From the NCBI GenBank assembly GCA_005776885.1, contig SXOD01000047.1:1-41178 (forward strand): DNA of 41,178 nucleotides. Direction: 5' to 3'. Positions 37,928 to 41,178 of this stretch are shown here, piece after piece. The translations under genes and the position numbers were made by a program. The notes under the pieces are model-generated. The model did not search any database, was not told where the DNA came from, and worked only from the letters and a program-made list of their open reading frames with translations. This DNA is from Planctomycetia bacterium. GTDB taxonomy: Bacteria > Planctomycetota > Phycisphaerae > Phycisphaerales > SM1A02. Position 1 is the first letter of the stretch, and each line of letters starts with the position of its first letter.

Positions 37928-38152
37928 TCAGTACTCGCCGGACGAGCACTCGCGCTTCGCGGCGGCCTGCGCCTCCGCGATCTTCTCCAGGGCGGAGATC
38001 GCCTGCCGGACCCGGTCATGGAGCGGTTCGATGTACCTCGTGTTGAGCGCCCGGCTCGCCGGGTCGTCCCAGGTCTCCTGGAGTTGTCGCCACTTGGTCT
38101 CAAAGTCCTTGAGCGCGAGCTGAAACTTGGCCTTGGTGCCGTGTGCGCTCAT
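37928..38152 (-). CDS. Small helical WXG100-like protein (74 aa)
   Basis: 74 residues, no signal peptide. Two helices flank a turn with Trp28 in 'LQETWDDPASRALNTRY', the layout of a WXG100 hairpin (Trp-Asp-Asp instead of Trp-x-Gly), followed by 'EPLHDRVRQAISALEKIAEA'. The ATG overlaps the stop of the 220-residue gene by 4 bases, and the FtsK-like gene starts 12 bases later, so co-expression is nearly certain. No YxxxD/E type VII export motif is obvious at the C-terminus ('KRECSSGEY'). It may be a second Esx-like subunit, paired with the 90-residue protein in the way EsxA pairs with EsxB, or an adaptor for the ATPase. No named family recognised with confidence. Confidence 0.8.
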   Translation of the reverse strand: MSAHGTKAKFQLALKDFETKWRQLQETWDDPASRALNTRYIEPLHDRVRQAISALEKIAEAQAAAKRECSSGEY

Positions 38153-38811
38153 GGGTTCCCCGGTTCCGTGCGTGGCGCCGATGTCGGCCCCGGAGCAGGC
38201 TTCTGCGCTGCGCCGGCGGCAGGTTCCACCCCATCCACGCCCCCGCGACGCATCGCGCCGGCGGCACCGACCTCCAGCGCGGCTGCGGCCTGGGCCTGGG
38301 CCTCGCCAAAAAGCCTTTCCACATCCGGCGCCTGCTCCGACACGTAGCGCTCAAGCGAAATGGCCATGCGAGAAACGGTGGCGATCGCCAGCGGCAGGTC
38401 ATGGTCGATCGCCCCCTGGAGCCCGCCGACGGCACCCTTGAAGAGCAGGAGCTCCCGCTGGAAGGCCACCGCCCACTTCTTGACCGCGGCCAGCCTTCGA
38501 CGCGTGTCCTCCGCCCTTTCGATTGCCCGCTGGAGGGCCTTCTTCTCGTCCACCACCGACGGCTTGCTGTCCTTGGAGCTGACCACCATGCCCTTTCGGT
38601 AGAGCGCGCTCTTGGCCATGACCACGGCGTCCTCCTGCCGACGCAGTTGCGAGGCGAGCAATCGCGGCTGTTCCTGTTCCAGCCACTGCGCGAATCGCTC
38701 CAGGTCGCTGGTGGCCTCGGAGAGGCCGGTGCCCAGTCGATCCTTGAGGTCAACCAGCGCGACCTTGGCCACGCCGAGCACTTCGATCGACTGGACTCGG
38801 GCTCCTGACAT
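38149..38811 (-). CDS. All-helical coiled-coil protein in the type VII secretion-like operon
   Basis: 220 residues, no signal or membrane segment. Residues about 1-175 are strongly helical and charged: 'SDLERFAQWLEQEQPRLLAS', 'QEDAVVMAKSALYRKGM', 'DEKKALQRAIERAEDTRRRL', 'AAVKKWAVAFQRELLLFKGA'. The last 40 residues are Ala/Pro/Gly-rich and probably disordered. It starts three bases after the WXG100-like stop and overlaps the 74-residue gene by four. It could be an Esp/LXG-like helical substrate, a chaperone, or a structural spacer between the two small proteins. I recognise no named family. Its fixed place between the WXG100-like gene and the ATPase is the main functional clue. Confidence 0.82.
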   Translation of the reverse strand: MSGARVQSIEVLGVAKVALVDLKDRLGTGLSEATSDLERFAQWLEQEQPRLLASQLRRQEDAVVMAKSALYRKGMVVSSKDSKPSVVDEKKALQRAIERAEDTRRRLAAVKKWAVAFQRELLLFKGAVGGLQGAIDHDLPLAIATVSRMAISLERYVSEQAPDVERLFGEAQAQAAAALEVGAAGAMRRGGVDGVEPAAGAAQKPAPGPTSAPRTEPGNP

Positions 38812-38814
38812 CCG

Positions 38815-39087
38815 CTAGCGCTGGTTGAGGTAATCGTCGATGCGATCCGCCTTCCGGAGCAGGAACGGGATGTGCTGGTCCGACGCCTTCACGAACCGCT
38901 GCAGCACCTTGACGGTCGACTCGAACTCCTCCGAGAACTTGGACTGTTCCTGGTCGCGCCATGTCTGGGCCAGGCTCCCCATCCGCGCACCGAGCAGCGA
39001 CATGCCGGCCTGGACATCGCTGTTGAACTTGCGGAGGTCGTTGGCAAAGCGGCGGAGTTCATTGGGATCGACGACAGCCTTGGCCAT
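38815..39087 (-). CDS. WXG100-like (ESAT-6-type) small protein
   Basis: 90 residues, no signal peptide. It is predicted to be a helix-turn-helix hairpin: helix one about 8-40 ('NELRRFANDLRKFNSDVQAG'), turn at Trp43-Arg-Asp45, helix two about 46-85 ('EQSKFSEEFESTVKVLQRFV'). Trp43 is at the same position as in ESAT-6, and 'LAQTWRDQEQSKFSEEF' fits the WXG100 pattern W-x-G-x(4-6)-F except that Asp replaces Gly. The C-terminus 'DDYLNQR' has Tyr-x3-Arg rather than YxxxD/E. It is the first gene of the operon; TACACT six bases before the ATG supports the start. Identity as an Esx-like substrate or structural subunit rests on length, fold pattern and the EccC-like ATPase downstream. Confidence 0.8.
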   Translation of the reverse strand: MAKAVVDPNELRRFANDLRKFNSDVQAGMSLLGARMGSLAQTWRDQEQSKFSEEFESTVKVLQRFVKASDQHIPFLLRKADRIDDYLNQR

Positions 39088-39093
39088 GCGGCC

Positions 39094-39099
39094 AGTGTA
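39094..39099 (-). promoter_or_regulatory. Putative -10 box (TACACT) of the type VII-like operon
   Basis: TACACT on the minus strand, then exactly six bases, then the ATG at 39087. It lies in a 59-bp divergent region shared with the aldehyde dehydrogenase promoter. Confidence 0.5.
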
Positions 39100-39134
39100 G
39101 GGGGTGGACCCGCCTTGGATTCGTTCGCCCCCAA

Positions 39135-39140
39135 TAGACT
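39135..39140 (+). promoter_or_regulatory. Putative -10 box (TAGACT) of leaderless aldehyde dehydrogenase gene
   Basis: TAGACT, six bases, then the ATG at 39147. Mirror arrangement of the TACACT box on the other strand, 35 bases apart. Confidence 0.5.
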
Positions 39141-39146
39141 CGTTCC

Positions 39147-40571
39147 ATGAAGGCCGACGGCGTCATCCAGGTGCTCAACCCCGCGACGGGCGAGTGCATC
39201 GCCTCCGTGCCAGACCTGTGCCGTGAGGCCATCACCCTGGCCTTCGACGACGCTGCCGCGGCGCTCCCCGAGTGGCGCGCCAGGACCGTCGAGGACCGCT
39301 GCGCCATCGTCGGCCGCCTCGGCGACTTGCTCCGCCGGGACGCTGGGCGCCTCGCGACGATCATGACGCGTGAGCAGGGGAAGCCACTCGCCGAGGCTCG
39401 CGGCGAAGTGGCGTACGCCGCCGGTTTCTTTGACGTCGCCGCCCACGAGGCCCCGCCGCTCCTCACGCGTCCGCTGCGCACTTCATTGCTGCCCGGCGGC
39501 AAGGAACTGCGCGTGCTGGCCCAGGCCACCGGAGCCACCGCCTGCATCACGCCGTGGAACTTCCCGATCGCGATGATCGCCCGGAAGCTGGCGCCAGCCC
39601 TGGCGACCGGGTGCACCCAAGTCATCAAGCCCGACGAGCGCACGCCGCTCTGTGCGCTGGCGCTGGCGGCCTTGGCCGAGGAAGCAGGGGTTCCAGCCGG
39701 CGTCGCGCGCACGGTGACCTGCGAACCCTCCCGATTCGCCGCGGTCGCCTTCTCCCACCCGGCGGTCCGCTTCGTCTCCTTCACCGGATCGACCGAGGTC
39801 GGTCGGCTCCTCATTGCGCACAGTGCCCAGCGCGTGGTCCGGCTGGGGCTGGAGCTTGGTGGCCTGGCGCCCTTCATCGTGCTGGAGGACGCCGATGTCG
39901 ATGCGGCCGTCGCACAGTGCGCGGCCAGCAAGTTCCGCAACGCCGGCCAGACGTGCATCTGCGCCAATCGAATCCTGGTCCACGACCGGCTCCACGACTC
40001 CTTCGTGGAACGGCTGGCTGCGCGTGCTTCCTCGCTGCGTGTGGGCCGGGGCCTCTCCCCCGGCACGGAAGTTGGGCCGCTCATCGATGACGACGGCATG
40101 GCGAAGGCCGAACGCCAGGTCGCGGACGCGCTGTCCCGCGGCGCTCGCCTGGTGACCGGGGGGCACAGGGTCCATGTGGAAGGATGCCTGGACCGATTCC
40201 TTGCTCCGACCGTGCTAGCCGACGTGCCGACGACCGCCCTCTGCTTCCGCGAGGAGACCTTCGGTCCGATCGCGCCGGTCGCCCGATTCCGGTTGGAGGA
40301 CGAGGCGATCGCCATTGCCAATGCCGCCCCGTACGGACTGGCCGCCTACGTGTGCACACGCGACACCTCTCGCGCCGACCGGCTCGCCCGGGAGCTGGAG
40401 GCGGGGATCGTCGGGATCAACGACGGCACGCCATCCTCGCCGCTGGCGCCGTTCGGTGGCGTCAAGCCGTCGGGATGGGGTCGCGAGGGAGGGCCCGAAG
40501 GACTCCTCGAGTACTGCGACCTCCGGATGGTGTCGATCGGCGGCGCCCCCCCGATCGGCGGCGCCGCGTAG
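39147..40571 (+). CDS. NAD(P)-dependent aldehyde dehydrogenase, succinate-semialdehyde dehydrogenase type
   Basis: 474 residues, cytosolic. The N-terminus 'VLNPATGECIASVPD' and 'IMTREQGKPLAEARGEVAYA' match the GabD-like branch. Cofactor region is 'ITPWNFPIAMIARKLAPALA' and 'VIKPDERTPLCALALAALA'. 'SFTGSTEVGR' follows, then catalytic Glu236 in 'LELGGLAPFIVL' and catalytic Cys270 in 'NAGQTCICANRILVH'. 'EETFGPIAPVARF' and 'FGGVKPSGWGREGGPEGLLE' complete the family pattern. Succinate semialdehyde is the likely substrate by similarity, but related aldehydes cannot be excluded. No 4-aminobutyrate transaminase gene is nearby. A 14-bp direct repeat (40534-40547, 40552-40565) encodes the repetitive tail 'IGGAPPIGGAA'. 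The gene is divergent from the type VII-like operon. Confidence 0.9.
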   Translation: MKADGVIQVLNPATGECIASVPDLCREAITLAFDDAAAALPEWRARTVEDRCAIVGRLGDLLRRDAGRLATIMTREQGKPLAEARGEVAYAAGFFDVAAHEAPPLLTRPLRTSLLPGGKELRVLAQATGATACITPWNFPIAMIARKLAPALATGCTQVIKPDERTPLCALALAALAEEAGVPAGVARTVTCEPSRFAAVAFSHPAVRFVSFTGSTEVGRLLIAHSAQRVVRLGLELGGLAPFIVLEDADVDAAVAQCAASKFRNAGQTCICANRILVHDRLHDSFVERLAARASSLRVGRGLSPGTEVGPLIDDDGMAKAERQVADALSRGARLVTGGHRVHVEGCLDRFLAPTVLADVPTTALCFREETFGPIAPVARFRLEDEAIAIANAAPYGLAAYVCTRDTSRADRLARELEAGIVGINDGTPSSPLAPFGGVKPSGWGREGGPEGLLEYCDLRMVSIGGAPPIGGAA

Positions 40572-40586
40572 CGACTGGGCGCCCGT

Positions 40587-41178
40587 TCACTCGATGCCTT
40601 GGTCCTCGAAGGTCGGCAGGAGGTCGCCCTCCTGCCCGTCCTGCTTCTGCTCCTCGTTGAGGAAGCTCAGCAAGCGGCTGCGCTTGGTGGGGTGCTGCAG
40701 CTTGCGCAGCGCCTTCGACTCCACCTGGCGCACGCGCTCGCGGGTGACCTTGAAGATCCGGCCCACTTCCTCGAGCGTGTAGGTGTAGCCGTCGCCGATG
40801 CCGTAGCGAAGCTTCAGGATCTCGCGCTCGCGGTACGAGAGCGTCATGAGGACGTCGTTGATCCGCTGCCGGAGCATCTCGCTGCCGGCGCTGGCGCTTG
40901 GCGCCTCCTGGCGCTCGTCCTCGATGAAGTCGCCGAAGTGCGAGTCCTCGCTCTCGCCGACCGGGCGATCCAGCGAAATCGGGTGGCGCGAGATCTTGAT
41001 GACGCGGCGGACTTCCTCCACCGGCATGCTGGCCTGCACGGCGATCTCTTCCACCGTCGGCTCGCGGTTGAGCTGCTGGAGGAGGTGCTTCTGGATGTTG
41101 CGAAGCCGGCTCATGGTCTCGATCATGTGGACCGGGACCCGGATGGTGCGCGCATGGTCGGCAATCGCACGGGTGATC
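40587..41178 (-). CDS. rpoD: Primary sigma-70 factor (RpoD/SigA type), C-terminal part
   Basis: The frame is open to the window edge; 196 codons (195 sense plus stop) complete or nearly so are visible. Region 2.4 reads 'ITRAIADHARTIRVPVHMIE'. Region 3 follows ('LLQQLNREPTVEEIAVQASM', 'VIKISRHPISLDRPVGESED'). Region 4 has 'MTLSYREREILKLRYGIGDG' and the helix-turn-helix 'TLEEVGRIFKVTRERVRQVE' then 'SKALRKLQHPTKRSRL', which binds the -35 element. These are hallmarks of group 1 sigma factors. The residue matching E. coli Gln437 (in 'ADQARTIR') is His here. The tail after region 4 is acidic and about 30 residues long. It converges on the aldehyde dehydrogenase gene 15 bases away. Confidence 0.95.
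   Translation of the reverse strand, partial: ITRAIADHARTIRVPVHMIETMSRLRNIQKHLLQQLNREPTVEEIAVQASMPVEEVRRVIKISRHPISLDRPVGESEDSHFGDFIEDERQEAPSASAGSEMLRQRINDVLMTLSYREREILKLRYGIGDGYTYTLEEVGRIFKVTRERVRQVESKALRKLQHPTKRSRLLSFLNEEQKQDGQEGDLLPTFEDQGIE

Overview
The window looks like chromosomal DNA of a planctomycete, most likely class Phycisphaerae. By eye it is about two-thirds G+C. Markers are a secreted protein with lamin-tail-like modules and a C-terminal 'DLDNSGVVDGQDLAVVLSSWG' dockerin-like calcium module, a Minf_1886-type Verrucomicrobia/Planctomycetes-restricted protein, an RpoD-type sigma factor with the region 4 string 'GYTYTLEEVGRIFKVTRERV', and an orphan MlaE permease. Nearly all DNA is coding. 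The longest non-coding stretch is about 307 bases (3319-3625).

Layout. 1-1170: C-terminal part of the error-prone polymerase DnaE2. 1171-1307: a 49-bp near-perfect palindrome. 1308-3318 (minus): MlaE-type permease followed by a transglutaminase-fold protein that has lost its catalytic Cys and His. 3626-5848 (minus): secreted lamin-tail-like/dockerin-like protein. 6060-6899 (minus): OmpA-type lipoprotein. 6994-7362: Minf_1886 family protein. 7431-10786 (minus): ffh, polX and tRNA-Arg(ACG). 10801-17486 (minus): nuoJKLMN, the membrane arm of respiratory complex I without nuoA-I. 17605-18767: pgsA and pgpA, consecutive steps of phosphatidylglycerol synthesis. 18786-21016 (minus): a membrane protein of unknown function and lysA. 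21062-24442: pheA and an exported YyaL-type thioredoxin-fold protein fused to a DsbD-alpha-like domain. 24449-28228 (minus): smc. 28358-30345 (minus): tRNA-Val(TAC) and a FlgI-like lipoprotein with HEAT-like repeats. 30419-33991: hrpA-type helicase. 34037-39087 (minus): a compact four-gene type VII secretion-like operon. 39147-40571: aldehyde dehydrogenase. 40587-41178 (minus): C-terminal part of the primary sigma factor.

The most unusual unit is 34037-39087. A 90-residue WXG100-like protein has its Trp at position 43, as in ESAT-6. It is followed, with 3-nt or 4-nt-overlap junctions, by a 220-residue all-helical protein and a 74-residue second WXG-like protein. A 1292-residue FtsK/SpoIIIE-type ATPase with two membrane helices, long coiled coils and three ATPase-like domains completes the operon. 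Only the middle ATPase domain keeps a Walker A motif. This resembles the substrate-plus-EccC/EssC core of type VII secretion, in an organism whose envelope should be diderm, with no other Esx component in the window.

A second theme is transcription. Nine genes have a TA(C/G)NNT hexamer 6-9 bases before the start codon, and both tRNA genes have one exactly 11 bases before the mature 5' end. This suggests widespread leaderless transcription, and it helped decide several start codons (mlaE, pgsA, lysA, the lamin-tail-like gene). The sigma factor at the right edge carries His at the region 2.4 position corresponding to E. coli RpoD Gln437, which contacts the first base of the -10 element.
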